Of a stretch of 64,000 nucleotides of DNA, positions 16,715 through 24,796 are shown piece by piece. The notes under the pieces are model-generated. The model saw only the letters and a program-made list of their open reading frames with translations. It searched no databases and had not been told where the DNA came from. The DNA comes from Pelagibius sp964472095 (GTDB lineage Bacteria; Pseudomonadota; Alphaproteobacteria; Kiloniellales; Kiloniellaceae): NCBI GenBank assembly GCA_964472095.1, contig CAYYIV010000001.1:124001-188000 (forward strand), given 5' to 3'. Positions within the stretch are counted from its first letter, which is position 1; the number at the start of each line of letters is the position of its first letter. A program made the translations under genes and the position numbers.

Positions 16715-18412
16715 ATGGAACACAAGTCCCTTGAAATAAAGCGGGTCGACAAGTCCTTCGGCGTGGCGCCCCAGATTCTGCCGGACGACGTTCCGGCGAT
16801 CGCCGAGGCCGGCTACAGGACCATCATCTGCAACCGCCCGGACGGCGAGGGCAATGACCAGCCGCTGTTCCACGAGATCGAGGAAGCGGCAAAGCGGGCC
16901 GGCCTGCAGGTACTCTACCTGCCGGTCGAGACCGGTAAGGTCAGCGACGAGGACGCGGCGCACTTCGCCGACGCCTTCGAGGCGGCGCCCAAGCCGGTCT
17001 TCGCCTATTGCCGTAGCGGCACCCGCTCCATCACCCTGTGGTCGCTGAGCCGGGCCGGCAGGATGCCCCTGGCCGATATCCTGGTCGCCGCCAAGAATGC
17101 CGGCTACGACATGACCGCGGTGGTGCGGCGCATCGCCAACAGGGGCAAGACGCCGACCGACGCCATCGACAACAAGTTCGATATCGTGATCGTCGGTGCC
17201 GGATCGGCCGGGATCGCCGTCGCCTCCTCGCTGCTGTCGCGGGCCCCGGAACTCGACATCGCCATCATCGATCCCGCCGACATCCACTACTACCAGCCCG
17301 GCTGGACCCTGGTCGGCGGCGGCGTCTTCGAGGCCGACGAGACGGTTCGTACCCTGTCCTCGGTGCTGCCGCGGGAAGTGCACTGGATCAAGGCCGCCGT
17401 GGCCGCCTTCGAGCCGGAGCGCAACGTTGTGCTGCTGGAGGGCTGCCGCGCCGTCCAGTACAACCGCCTGATCGTCTGCCCCGGCCTGAAGCTGGACTGG
17501 CACCGGATCGAGGGCCTGGTCGACACCCTCGGCAAGAACGGCGTCACCTCCAACTACCGCTTCGATCTGGCTCCTTACACCTGGAAGCTGGTGAAAAACC
17601 TGAAGGCCGGCACCGCCCTCTTCACCCAGCCGCCGATGCCGATCAAATGCGCCGGGGCGCCGCAAAAGGCCCTGTATCTCTCCGCCGACCACTGGTTCCG
17701 CTCCGGCTTGCTCGACCACATCGACATCGCCTTCTACAACGCCGGCGGGGTGCTGTTCGGCGTGAAAGACTACGTGCCCGCGCTGATGGCGTATGTCGAG
17801 AAATACAAGGCGGAGCTGAAGTTCAGCCACAACCTAGTGGCCGTCAACGGTCCGGCTCGGCGGGCCTGGTTCGACCAGACCGACGCCGACGGTAAGGTGA
17901 CCCGGGTCGAGCGCAGCTTCGACATGATCCACGTCTGCCCGCCACAGTGCGCGCCGGACTTCATCCGCGTCAGCCCGCTGGCCGACCAGGCCGGCTGGGT
18001 CGACGTCGACCAGAACACTCTGCGCCACAAGACCTTCGAGAACGTCTGGAGCCTGGGCGACGTGATGAACGCACCCAACGCCAAAACGGCGGCAGCCGCG
18101 CGCAAGCAAGCGCCGGTGGTGGCCCAGAACGTGCTGGCGGACATGGGCCGCGGCCTGCCCATCGGCCACTACGACGGCTATGGCTCCTGCCCCCTCACGG
18201 TGGAGCGCGGCAGGATCGTGCTGGCCGAGTTCGGCTACGGCGGCAAGCTGCTGCCGAGCTTCCCGAACTGGCTGATCGACGGCAAGCAGCCAAGCCGCCT
18301 GGCCTGGCTGCTGAAGGAGAAGATCCTGCCGCCGATCTACTGGCAGGCCATGCTGCGCGGGCGCGAGTGGATGGCCAAACCGGGGGCCGTGAAGCCCGAA
18401 GTGGTCAACTGA
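16715..18412 (+). CDS. Rhodanese-like (DUF442) and sulfide:quinone oxidoreductase fusion
   Basis: This 565-aa protein has two parts. Residues 1-140 are a DUF442 sulfurtransferase/phosphatase-like domain with the active loop CRSGTRS (Cys99). Residues about 155-560 are an FAD enzyme of the SQOR type: dinucleotide fold GAGSAG at 161-166, VCPGLKLDW (Cys255), PIKCAGAPQKALYL (Cys312) and YDGYGSCPL. It would oxidise sulfide at the membrane, pass electrons to quinone and relay sulfane sulfur to the fused domain. The spot where SQOR has Gly-Asp-Cys reads GDV here, and CPPQC (Cys408, Cys412) lies nearby. The start at 16715 follows GGAGG. Confidence 0.9.
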   Translation: MEHKSLEIKRVDKSFGVAPQILPDDVPAIAEAGYRTIICNRPDGEGNDQPLFHEIEEAAKRAGLQVLYLPVETGKVSDEDAAHFADAFEAAPKPVFAYCRSGTRSITLWSLSRAGRMPLADILVAAKNAGYDMTAVVRRIANRGKTPTDAIDNKFDIVIVGAGSAGIAVASSLLSRAPELDIAIIDPADIHYYQPGWTLVGGGVFEADETVRTLSSVLPREVHWIKAAVAAFEPERNVVLLEGCRAVQYNRLIVCPGLKLDWHRIEGLVDTLGKNGVTSNYRFDLAPYTWKLVKNLKAGTALFTQPPMPIKCAGAPQKALYLSADHWFRSGLLDHIDIAFYNAGGVLFGVKDYVPALMAYVEKYKAELKFSHNLVAVNGPARRAWFDQTDADGKVTRVERSFDMIHVCPPQCAPDFIRVSPLADQAGWVDVDQNTLRHKTFENVWSLGDVMNAPNAKTAAAARKQAPVVAQNVLADMGRGLPIGHYDGYGSCPLTVERGRIVLAEFGYGGKLLPSFPNWLIDGKQPSRLAWLLKEKILPPIYWQAMLRGREWMAKPGAVKPEVVN

Positions 18413-18441
18413 ACGGAAGCCTGCCTCCGCTGGATCAAACC

Positions 18442-20202
18442 ATGATCGAACGCCTGCTGCCGGGCATCGCCTGGATGCGCCGCTACGACCGCACAGCCCT
18501 CCACGGCGATGCCCTGGCCGCGGTGATCGTGACCATCATGCTGATCCCGCAGAGCCTCGCCTATGCCTTGCTGGCGGGACTGCCCCCGGAGGTGGGTCTC
18601 TACGCCTCCATGCTGCCCCTGGTCGGCTACGCCCTCTTCGGCAGCTCCAGCACCCTTGCCGTCGGGCCGGCCGCCGTGGTCTCGCTGATGACCGCGGCGG
18701 CGGTCGGCGACTTCGCCGCCGTCGGCACGCCTGAGTATCGCGGCGCGGCCCTCGCCCTGGCGCTGCTCTCCGGCCTGTTCCTGGTGGCGCTCGGCCTGCT
18801 GCGCCTGGGCTTCCTGGCCAGCCTGCTGAGCCATCCGGTGATCTCCGGCTTCATTACCGCCTCCGGCATCCTCATCGCCACCAGCCAGCTGAAGCACATC
18901 CTCGGCGTCGAGGCCACCGGCCACACCCTCATCGAGATGGTCCGCTCCCTCACCGCCCAGATCGACGCCGTGAACGGCGCGACCCTCGCCATCGGGGCCG
19001 GCGCCACGCTTTTCCTCTTCTGGGTGCGCAAATCCCTGAAGCCGCTGCTGATGAAACTCGGGCTCGGTCCGCGCCTGGCCGACAGCCTCGCCAAGGCGGG
19101 ACCGGTGGCGGCGGTGATCGCCACCATCCTGCTGGTGCGCTGGCTCGCGCTCGACGACGCCGGCGTGAAGGTGGTGGGCGCGATCCCCCAGGGCCTGCCG
19201 CCGGTCGCCCTGCCGCCCTTCGACCTCGCGCTCTGGCAGGAACTGCTGCCCTCGGCGGTACTGATTTCCGTGGTCGGCTTCGTCGAGTCCGTCTCAGTGG
19301 CGCAGACCCTGGCCGCAAAGCGGCGCGAACGCATCGCCCCCAACCGCGAGCTGGTCGGGCTCGGCGCCGCCAACCTCGCGGCCAGCCTCACCGGCGGCTA
19401 CCCGGTGACCGGCGGCTTCGCCCGCTCGGTGGTGAACTTCGATGCCGGCGCGCGCACGCCGATGGCAGGCGTCATGACGGCGGTGGGGATCGGCCTCACC
19501 GCGCTGCTGCTCACCCCACTGTTCCAGCAGCTTCCCAAGGCAACCCTGGCCGCCACCATCGTGGTCGCCGTGCTGTCGCTGGTCGACCTCAAGGCCCTCA
19601 AGCGCACATGGGACTATTCCAAGGCGGACTTCGCGGCCATGGCGGCGACCATCCTGGTGGTGCTGGGCGCGGGCGTCGAGGCCGGCATCGTCACCGGCGT
19701 CGCGCTCTCCATCGTGCTGTTCCTGGTGCGCTCCAGCCGCCCGCACATGGCCGTCGTCGGCCAGGTCCCGGGCACCCAGCACTTCCGCAACGTGAAGCGC
19801 CACCGCGTCGTCACCAGTCCGGCGGTGCTCTCCGTGCGCATCGACGAGAGCCTCTACTTCGCCAACTCGCGCTGGCTGGAGGACAGGCTCTACGACATGG
19901 CAGTCGCCGACAAGGCACTGAAGCACGTGGTGCTGATCTGCTCCGCGGTGAACGATATCGACGCCAGCGCGCTGGAGAGCCTGGAGGCGCTGAACGAGCG
20001 CCTCAAGGCGGCCGGCGTATCGTTTCATCTCTCCGAGGTGAAGGGTCCGGTGATGGATAAGCTGCAGCGCTCCCATTTCCTCGACGAGCTGACCGGCAAG
20101 GTCTTCCTCAGCCAGTACGACGCCCTGATGGCGCTCGACCCCGAGACCACCTGGCACGCCGTCAACGCCTGCCGCCCGGAACGCTCGGCGGCGACGGTGT
20201 GA
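18442..20202 (+). CDS. SulP-family anion permease with STAS domain
   Basis: This is a 586-aa SulP transporter. The N-terminal half holds about 12 membrane helices, beginning with DALAAVIVTIMLIPQSLAYALLAGLPPEVGLYAS, and includes FTGGYPVTGGFARSVVNF-like motifs. The C-terminal STAS domain (about 440-560) has VLSVRIDESLYFANSRWLED and DIDASALESL. It starts 29 bp after the SQR fusion stop and ends the operon. It probably exports sulfate or sulfite produced by sulfide oxidation or imports sulfate; direction cannot be read from sequence. The 3' end overlaps the convergent PEP-CTERM gene by 41 bp. Confidence 0.9.
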   Translation: MIERLLPGIAWMRRYDRTALHGDALAAVIVTIMLIPQSLAYALLAGLPPEVGLYASMLPLVGYALFGSSSTLAVGPAAVVSLMTAAAVGDFAAVGTPEYRGAALALALLSGLFLVALGLLRLGFLASLLSHPVISGFITASGILIATSQLKHILGVEATGHTLIEMVRSLTAQIDAVNGATLAIGAGATLFLFWVRKSLKPLLMKLGLGPRLADSLAKAGPVAAVIATILLVRWLALDDAGVKVVGAIPQGLPPVALPPFDLALWQELLPSAVLISVVGFVESVSVAQTLAAKRRERIAPNRELVGLGAANLAASLTGGYPVTGGFARSVVNFDAGARTPMAGVMTAVGIGLTALLLTPLFQQLPKATLAATIVVAVLSLVDLKALKRTWDYSKADFAAMAATILVVLGAGVEAGIVTGVALSIVLFLVRSSRPHMAVVGQVPGTQHFRNVKRHRVVTSPAVLSVRIDESLYFANSRWLEDRLYDMAVADKALKHVVLICSAVNDIDASALESLEALNERLKAAGVSFHLSEVKGPVMDKLQRSHFLDELTGKVFLSQYDALMALDPETTWHAVNACRPERSAATV

Positions 20203-20758
20203 CACCTACGACGAACAGTGCCAGAAAGACGGTGGCAAGCCCGAGGGCGAAAATGGCGAGCGTGCCGGGCTCGGCCACCGCAACAAGCGAAACGCTGCCG
20301 CTGGTGGCGATGTAGAACTCCGGCCGGCTCGTGTACCAGAACTCGAGGAAGGACGGCGCCGACGACGCGGCATCGGCGATGCGCAGCAGGAAGTCGGCGA
20401 CATCACCGCCTTCCACACCGGAGCCGAGACCACCCAGGGTGAGGATGTCCAGCGCCGGGTCGTAGTTGAAGCCGACGGGGGAGGCCAGCGCAATGTTGAT
20501 TGCGAAGGCCAGGATGCCCGCGGACTCGTCGACCACCGCCGGCCCCATGGGATCGAAGGTCAGCGTGACCGAGCCGGTAACCGGGTCGGTGACCGGAAAC
20601 ACGCCCTGCTCGAAGATCTGGCTCTGCAGATCGACGGCTTCGAATTCGAAGGTTCGCGTGATGGGCGTTGCGCCGGCGCAGGCGGTCCAGGCAAGAGATC
20701 CCACCGCAAGGCCCAGCGTCGCCAGCAGAGGGAAATACGCACGCCGCATCCTTACCAT
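20162..20758 (-). CDS. PEP-CTERM-like secreted protein
   Basis: Start at 20758 (GGGAG upstream) avoids a hairpin that covers the longer frame to 20791. The 198-aa product has a signal peptide (FPLLATLGLAVGSLAWTACAGA), a beta-rich domain beginning TFEFEAVDLQSQIFEQGVFPVTD, and a C-terminal VAEPGTLAIFALGLATVFLALF, the PEP motif plus hydrophobic helix. The usual Arg cluster right after the helix is missing; the frame runs on to PGGRR across the end of the SulP gene. The tail may have been altered by a frameshift. Confidence 0.7.
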   Translation of the reverse strand: MVRMRRAYFPLLATLGLAVGSLAWTACAGATPITRTFEFEAVDLQSQIFEQGVFPVTDPVTGSVTLTFDPMGPAVVDESAGILAFAINIALASPVGFNYDPALDILTLGGLGSGVEGGDVADFLLRIADAASSAPSFLEFWYTSRPEFYIATSGSVSLVAVAEPGTLAIFALGLATVFLALFVVGVTPSPPSVPGGRR

Positions 20759-20778
20759 GGGTCGCTGCTCCCAAGAGG

Positions 20779-20810
20779 GGACCGCCCGCAACCGAAATTG
20801 CGAGCGGTCC
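20779..20810. terminator. Strong hairpin after the alpha/beta hydrolase gene
   Basis: GGACCGC/GCGGTCC outer arms (20779-20785, 20804-20810) and GCAA/TTGC inner arms around CCGAAA form a stable hairpin between the hydrolase stop (20935, minus) and the PEP-CTERM gene. There is no strong T run, so terminator function is probable rather than certain. Confidence 0.45.
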
Positions 20811-20934
20811 GGCGCCGATCAGGAAGACTTGCGCTTGTCCCTAGCTCATCACATGCGCGAGGGCAGCGGTATGCCAATGCCGTGGCAATTTTCGAGCCTG
20901 TATGCCTGCAAACAATTGGTGGCTGCAGCAGTCG

Positions 20935-21861
20935 TCACTCTCCACTGTACAGTGGGTCCGGCTGGGCGAAGAAGCCGCCGAGGATGTGATAGACCAGCAT
21001 GTAGTTCTTCTGCTGGAAGGAGGCGTGGGAAATGCCGGCCATAACAGTGAACTGCTTGTCCGGGTTGGGCAGCTTGTCGAAGAACTTCAGCAGATCCTCG
21101 AAGCCGGCGATGCCGTCGTACTGGCCGCGCATGATGAGGGTCGGCACGGCGATCTTTTCCGGGTCGACCAGCGGCAGCTTCGAGCACATGTCGATGTAGG
21201 TGCCGTTGGGCATGGAGTCGTCGAGGGCGGTGATCGCCTTGGCGAAGGCATCGACCACCTTGTCCTCGGCGCAGCCCGGATGGTCGCGCGCGAAAATCGA
21301 CTGCACGAAGGCGTAGTCGATGGGGCGACGCTTGCTGGCCTTGAATTCCGGCAGCTTCTTGCGCCGCTGCTCCAGGGTTGGGCTGCCCTCGCCGGTCCAC
21401 ACGAAGGCGTCGAGAACGAGGCGCTTCACCCGCTCGGGATGGCGCTCGGCGAAGAGTGCCGCGCGCAGGGCGCCGGAGGAGATGCCGTAGACCAGCAGAG
21501 GGCCGGCGCCGCGCGTCTTCTCGATGTAGTCGGTAGCGACGGCCAGGTCGTCGGCGCCGTTGGCGATGTCGCAGAAGATGTCGCGATCCTTGGTGGAGCG
21601 GCCGTAGCCCTCCATGTCGACGCACCAGGTGTCGTAGCCCTGCACCGCGAACCAGTTCATGGCGGAGCTGAAGGGCCGCCCCTCGACCTGCAGGTCGAAG
21701 GTCGGCTGCGAGGCCATGGAGGAGCCGTGCACGAAGAGCACGGTACCCTTCTTGCCTGACGGCTGTCCAACGTACTTCTCCCAGAGAAAGAGCTTCACGT
21801 CGCCCTTCCTGGTCCAATGCTCCTCGCCGACGACGTCCTGCTCCGATACCTGTGCTGTCAT
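20935..21861 (-). CDS. Alpha/beta hydrolase
   Basis: This 308-aa protein has the fold's oxyanion strand TVLFVHGSSMASQP, the nucleophile elbow VYGISSGALRAALF (Ser in GISSG), the acid in MRGQYDGIAG, and the base His in VMAGISHASF. The charged cap region (EQRRKKLPEFKASKRRPIDY) is not diagnostic. The ATG at 21861 follows AGGAAAGG. It is the second gene after the LVIVD protein, 53 bp downstream, so the two are probably co-expressed. The substrate is unknown; an ester or carbon-carbon hydrolase is likely. Confidence 0.85.
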   Translation of the reverse strand: MTAQVSEQDVVGEEHWTRKGDVKLFLWEKYVGQPSGKKGTVLFVHGSSMASQPTFDLQVEGRPFSSAMNWFAVQGYDTWCVDMEGYGRSTKDRDIFCDIANGADDLAVATDYIEKTRGAGPLLVYGISSGALRAALFAERHPERVKRLVLDAFVWTGEGSPTLEQRRKKLPEFKASKRRPIDYAFVQSIFARDHPGCAEDKVVDAFAKAITALDDSMPNGTYIDMCSKLPLVDPEKIAVPTLIMRGQYDGIAGFEDLLKFFDKLPNPDKQFTVMAGISHASFQQKNYMLVYHILGGFFAQPDPLYSGE

Positions 21862-21914
21862 GTAGGAACCTTTCCTGCTTGTCGTGCTTGCGTTGCGTGG
21901 GAGAGGGCGTCGCG

Positions 21915-23195
21915 CTATCTGTTCGTTATCTCCAGAATGTCGAATCCGCGGTTGCGGTCGATCATGTAGATCAGGCCGCGGTCGTCCACGTCCACGTCGT
22001 TGGACTGCGGGCTCGGCTCGTCGCCGACCGGCTCCGGGATGAAGTGGCCGACCTCTTCCGGCGCGAAGGGGTCGGAGACGTCGACCACCCGCAGACCGCC
22101 GCCGAACCAGGTGGCGAAGACCAGCGGCTCGTCGAGCTTCTCGCGGAACTGGTGGGCCCCGAAGCGCCCCGGCGCGCGCGCCCAGGGCGAGTCGAGCTCG
22201 CTGACATCGAAGGCCGAGAGCGCGACGATGTTGGCGAGATCGGTGACGTCGAAGACCCAAAGAAAGGCGTGCAGGCGCCCCGGCCGGTGGTCGTGCTCCT
22301 CGTCGACGCAGACCGCGATGCGCCGCCCGGCGACCAGGCCGGAGACCGGCAGGATGGTGTGGGTCGGCTCCGGGAAGGGCGGGTGGTAGTCGTGGCTGGC
22401 GACCACCCGCGGCTTGGCGATGTCGCTGACGTCCAGCACCCGGAAGCCGGCATGCCAGCAGGCGGCCCACATCTCGTCGCCCACCCGCATGGCATGGTGG
22501 AGGCGGTTCTTGTAGCCTTTCCAGGTCGGCTTCTCGCCGGCGGCGATGTGCTGGCCCGGCATGTGCCAGCGCGACACCTCCTGCGGCCTGGCCGGGTCCT
22601 TCAGATCGTAGATCACCAGGATGTTGCCGAGGTAGCCCTCCATCTCCGTCGAGATGTAGGCGTAGTTCGCATCCATGTCGAAGCGATGGGTGCCGAAGCC
22701 GAAGGTGCGCTGGTGCGCCAGCTCGCGCGGCTTCGCCTTGTCGGAGATGTCCCAAACCTTGAAGCCGCCGTCGCGGTAGCCGCGCTGGCGCGACGCTTCC
22801 AGCTCGGCGACCTGCGCTGGCTCGACGCCCAGCGCCTTGGCGAGTTCGGCGTCCCCGGGCGGGCGGCCGAGATCGGCCGCCAGCTGCGCGCAAAGTTCCG
22901 GCAGGCGCTCGCCCTTGCGCAGGAAGTGGCGGCGGTTCTGTTCGACATTGGTGATCATGAGGTCACCGGCGACGCGCACCTTGTGGGTGTGCGAGAAATC
23001 GTCGCCCAGCATGATCTGCGCGGCGATGCGCGGGTTCTTCGGATCCGAGACGTCGAGAATGGTGGTGCCGTAAGGCGGCTTCATGTGGCCGATGTAGGCA
23101 AAGCCGTCCTGCACCACCACCTGGCCGCCGCCGGGCAGGTCGAGGTGCGCCACACGCCGGATGTTGCAGGCAAGGCGGTTAGCGGCTGCGTCCAT
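21915..23195 (-). CDS. LVIVD-repeat beta-propeller protein with a helical insert
   Basis: This 426-aa protein contains repeated blades with I-L-D-V-S-D-P or V-W-D-I-S-D signatures (TTILDVSDPKNP, FKVWDISDKAKP, FRVLDVSDIAKP, LRVVDVSDPFAP), the LVIVD pattern. No signal peptide is visible from the start at 23195 (GGGAGG upstream). Between the first two blades is a helical insert, LAADLGRPPGDAELAKALG, which resembles a sigma-70 region 3-like helix-turn-helix. Function unknown; related proteins accompany hydrolases in uncharacterised catabolic operons. Palindromic operators lie upstream. Confidence 0.82.
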   Translation of the reverse strand: MDAAANRLACNIRRVAHLDLPGGGQVVVQDGFAYIGHMKPPYGTTILDVSDPKNPRIAAQIMLGDDFSHTHKVRVAGDLMITNVEQNRRHFLRKGERLPELCAQLAADLGRPPGDAELAKALGVEPAQVAELEASRQRGYRDGGFKVWDISDKAKPRELAHQRTFGFGTHRFDMDANYAYISTEMEGYLGNILVIYDLKDPARPQEVSRWHMPGQHIAAGEKPTWKGYKNRLHHAMRVGDEMWAACWHAGFRVLDVSDIAKPRVVASHDYHPPFPEPTHTILPVSGLVAGRRIAVCVDEEHDHRPGRLHAFLWVFDVTDLANIVALSAFDVSELDSPWARAPGRFGAHQFREKLDEPLVFATWFGGGLRVVDVSDPFAPEEVGHFIPEPVGDEPSPQSNDVDVDDRGLIYMIDRNRGFDILEITNR

Positions 23196-23326
23196 GGTTT
23201 CCTCCCGAGGGTACGGCGGGCCAGTTGATCCGGCCTCGTCGGGCGGCCAAGCCGCCAGCATTGGTTAAAGCGACAATGACATTGGAATTCAAGTGAAATA
23301 AGCCTGTTGAGGTGGCGTTTCATGTA

Positions 23327-23355
23327 AATTGGTCAACCAATTATGGCCAATTGGC
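23327..23355. promoter_or_regulatory. Two palindromes, GntR/FadR-like operator candidate
   Basis: AATTGGTCAACCAATT at 23327-23342 is a perfect palindrome of the TTGGT/ACCAA class used by FadR-subfamily GntR regulators, followed at 23346-23355 by GCCAATTGGC. They lie about 130 bp upstream of the LVIVD gene start and just past the end of the TauE gene. No GntR gene is in the window, so the regulator would be encoded elsewhere. Confidence 0.5.
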
Positions 23356-23376
23356 TCCACAATGGCAAAAGTGACC

Positions 23377-24135
23377 TCAGAACCAGCCGAGCAACATGAC
23401 GCCTTCGTAGAGGAGCCGCAGGGCAAGCAGCGAGAGGAGCACGGCGAGGACGCGGTGGAAGATCCGGTCCTCCATCTTCACCAAGACGTGCTTGCCGATC
23501 ACCGTGCCAAGGAAGCCGCTGGCGATCATCGCCACAATGAGCCCGGCGTAGGGCCCGAAGTTGAAGCCGAGCAGGCCGAAGGCGATCACCTTGATGAAGT
23601 GCTGCGCCATCATACAGGCGGAGTGCGTGGCAACGTGCTCCAGACGGCCGAGACGCATCGACTTCACCATCGCCGAGACGAAAGTGCCGGTGGCGCCGAA
23701 GAACATGGTGAGGAAGCTGGAAAAGGCACCGGTGGCGACCACCTTGAAGCGGCCCGGCGCTGACACCGGCGGCGCCCAGACCGAATAAAGGATGAAGCAG
23801 GCGAGGCCGATGTTGAGGATCGCGGGGTCGAGTTCCACCACCGTCAGGCCGCCCAACGCCGCGCCGACCACGCTACCGGCGGAGAAAGGCGCGAGCACAT
23901 GCCACTGGACGTGGCCGAGCATGATGACGGTCCGCCCGCCGTTGGAGCCGATCTGCACCACGCCGTGCACCGGAATGACCGCCTGCGCCGGCATGAGGAC
24001 CGCCATCACGGCGACCATCATGATGCCGCCGCCGATGCCGGCCGCCGCGGTGATGAAGGAGGTGACGGCGCTGAACACGATAAGGAACACCGACGCCGTC
24101 AGCCCGACGTCGGCGGGCACCAGCCATTCGATCAT
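23377..24135 (-). CDS. TauE/SafE-family permease (sulfite/sulfonate exporter type)
   Basis: The 252-aa membrane protein has about seven to eight helices and family motifs in FITAAAGIGGGIMMV and a second repeat FLTMFFGATGTFVSAMV. TauE/SafE members export sulfite, sulfoacetate or other organic anions. It is transcribed toward the LVIVD and hydrolase genes with a 181-bp gap that holds palindromic operators, so it may be separate from them. The sulfide-oxidation operon a few kb away makes sulfite export plausible, but the substrate is not shown. Confidence 0.88.
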   Translation of the reverse strand: MIEWLVPADVGLTASVFLIVFSAVTSFITAAAGIGGGIMMVAVMAVLMPAQAVIPVHGVVQIGSNGGRTVIMLGHVQWHVLAPFSAGSVVGAALGGLTVVELDPAILNIGLACFILYSVWAPPVSAPGRFKVVATGAFSSFLTMFFGATGTFVSAMVKSMRLGRLEHVATHSACMMAQHFIKVIAFGLLGFNFGPYAGLIVAMIASGFLGTVIGKHVLVKMEDRIFHRVLAVLLSLLALRLLYEGVMLLGWF

Positions 24136-24261
24136 TGTTGTCGGAACCCGGGAAAGGGATGGACTTCAATCCCTTATAGCAGGGCCGGCGTATCTTCCCA
24201 TAGTCAACTGTCGGCAATCCTGCCAGGAGCAGGATGCATGGCTGAACGCGGACTCGCCCCT

Positions 24262-24765
24262 TCAGGCTGCCTTGCGGATGGCCCGACGGGTCGCCGTCAC
24301 CGCGAGGCAGGCCTTCGCCGCCTCCTCCCCCTTCAGCAGGAAATGGTCGAAGAAGAAGCGCCGGTGCTCGGCGGAGTCGTGGAAGTTGTGCGGTGTCAGC
24401 ACGGCGGAGAGCACGGGCACATCGCTCTCCATCTGCACCTGCATGAGGGCGCCGACCACGGTGTCGGCCACGAACTCGTGGCGGTAGATGCCGCCGTTCA
24501 CCACGAAGGCGGCGCCGACGACGGCGGCGTAGCGGCCACTACGCGCGAGGTCGCGGGCCAGCAGCGGGATCTCGAAGGCACCCGGCGCCTCGAAGACGTC
24601 GACTGCCCAGGCGGGTCCTTCGCCCGCCGCGGCCGCACGCGCCATCTCGCGCTCGAAACCGGCCTGGCACTGGTCGACGATCTCGCCGTGCCAGCGCGCC
24701 TTCACCAAAGCGACGCGGCGCGCGCCCAGGGTTGCGTCGGAAATGCGGGGATAGCTCTCAGTCAT
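24262..24765 (-). CDS. ribH2: 6,7-dimethyl-8-ribityllumazine synthase, RibH2 type
   Basis: This 167-aa enzyme condenses 5-amino-6-ribitylaminouracil with dihydroxybutanone phosphate in riboflavin synthesis. The regions EAPGAFEIPLLARDLARSGRYAAVVGAAFVVNGGIYRHEFVADTVV and LTPHNFHDSAEHRRFFFDHFLLKG fit the RibH2 (Brucella-type decameric) isoform rather than the usual RibH1. It lies 31 bp downstream of an aminotransferase gene. No FMN riboswitch is visible in the short gap. Other riboflavin genes are not in the window. Confidence 0.9.
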   Translation of the reverse strand: MTESYPRISDATLGARRVALVKARWHGEIVDQCQAGFEREMARAAAAGEGPAWAVDVFEAPGAFEIPLLARDLARSGRYAAVVGAAFVVNGGIYRHEFVADTVVGALMQVQMESDVPVLSAVLTPHNFHDSAEHRRFFFDHFLLKGEEAAKACLAVTATRRAIRKAA

Positions 24766-24796
24766 GCCTGGCTCCTGTCAAAAGGGTTGAATGCGG

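Noticed and set aside
15755..17830. A 691-codon minus-strand frame opposite the sulfur operon
   Set aside because: It is antisense to the persulfide dioxygenase and SQR fusion, has no family motif and shows the low-complexity composition typical of shadow frames in GC-rich DNA.
24766..24796. FMN riboswitch in front of ribH2
   Set aside because: The gap to the aminotransferase gene is only 31 bp and shows no RFN-like conserved sequence.
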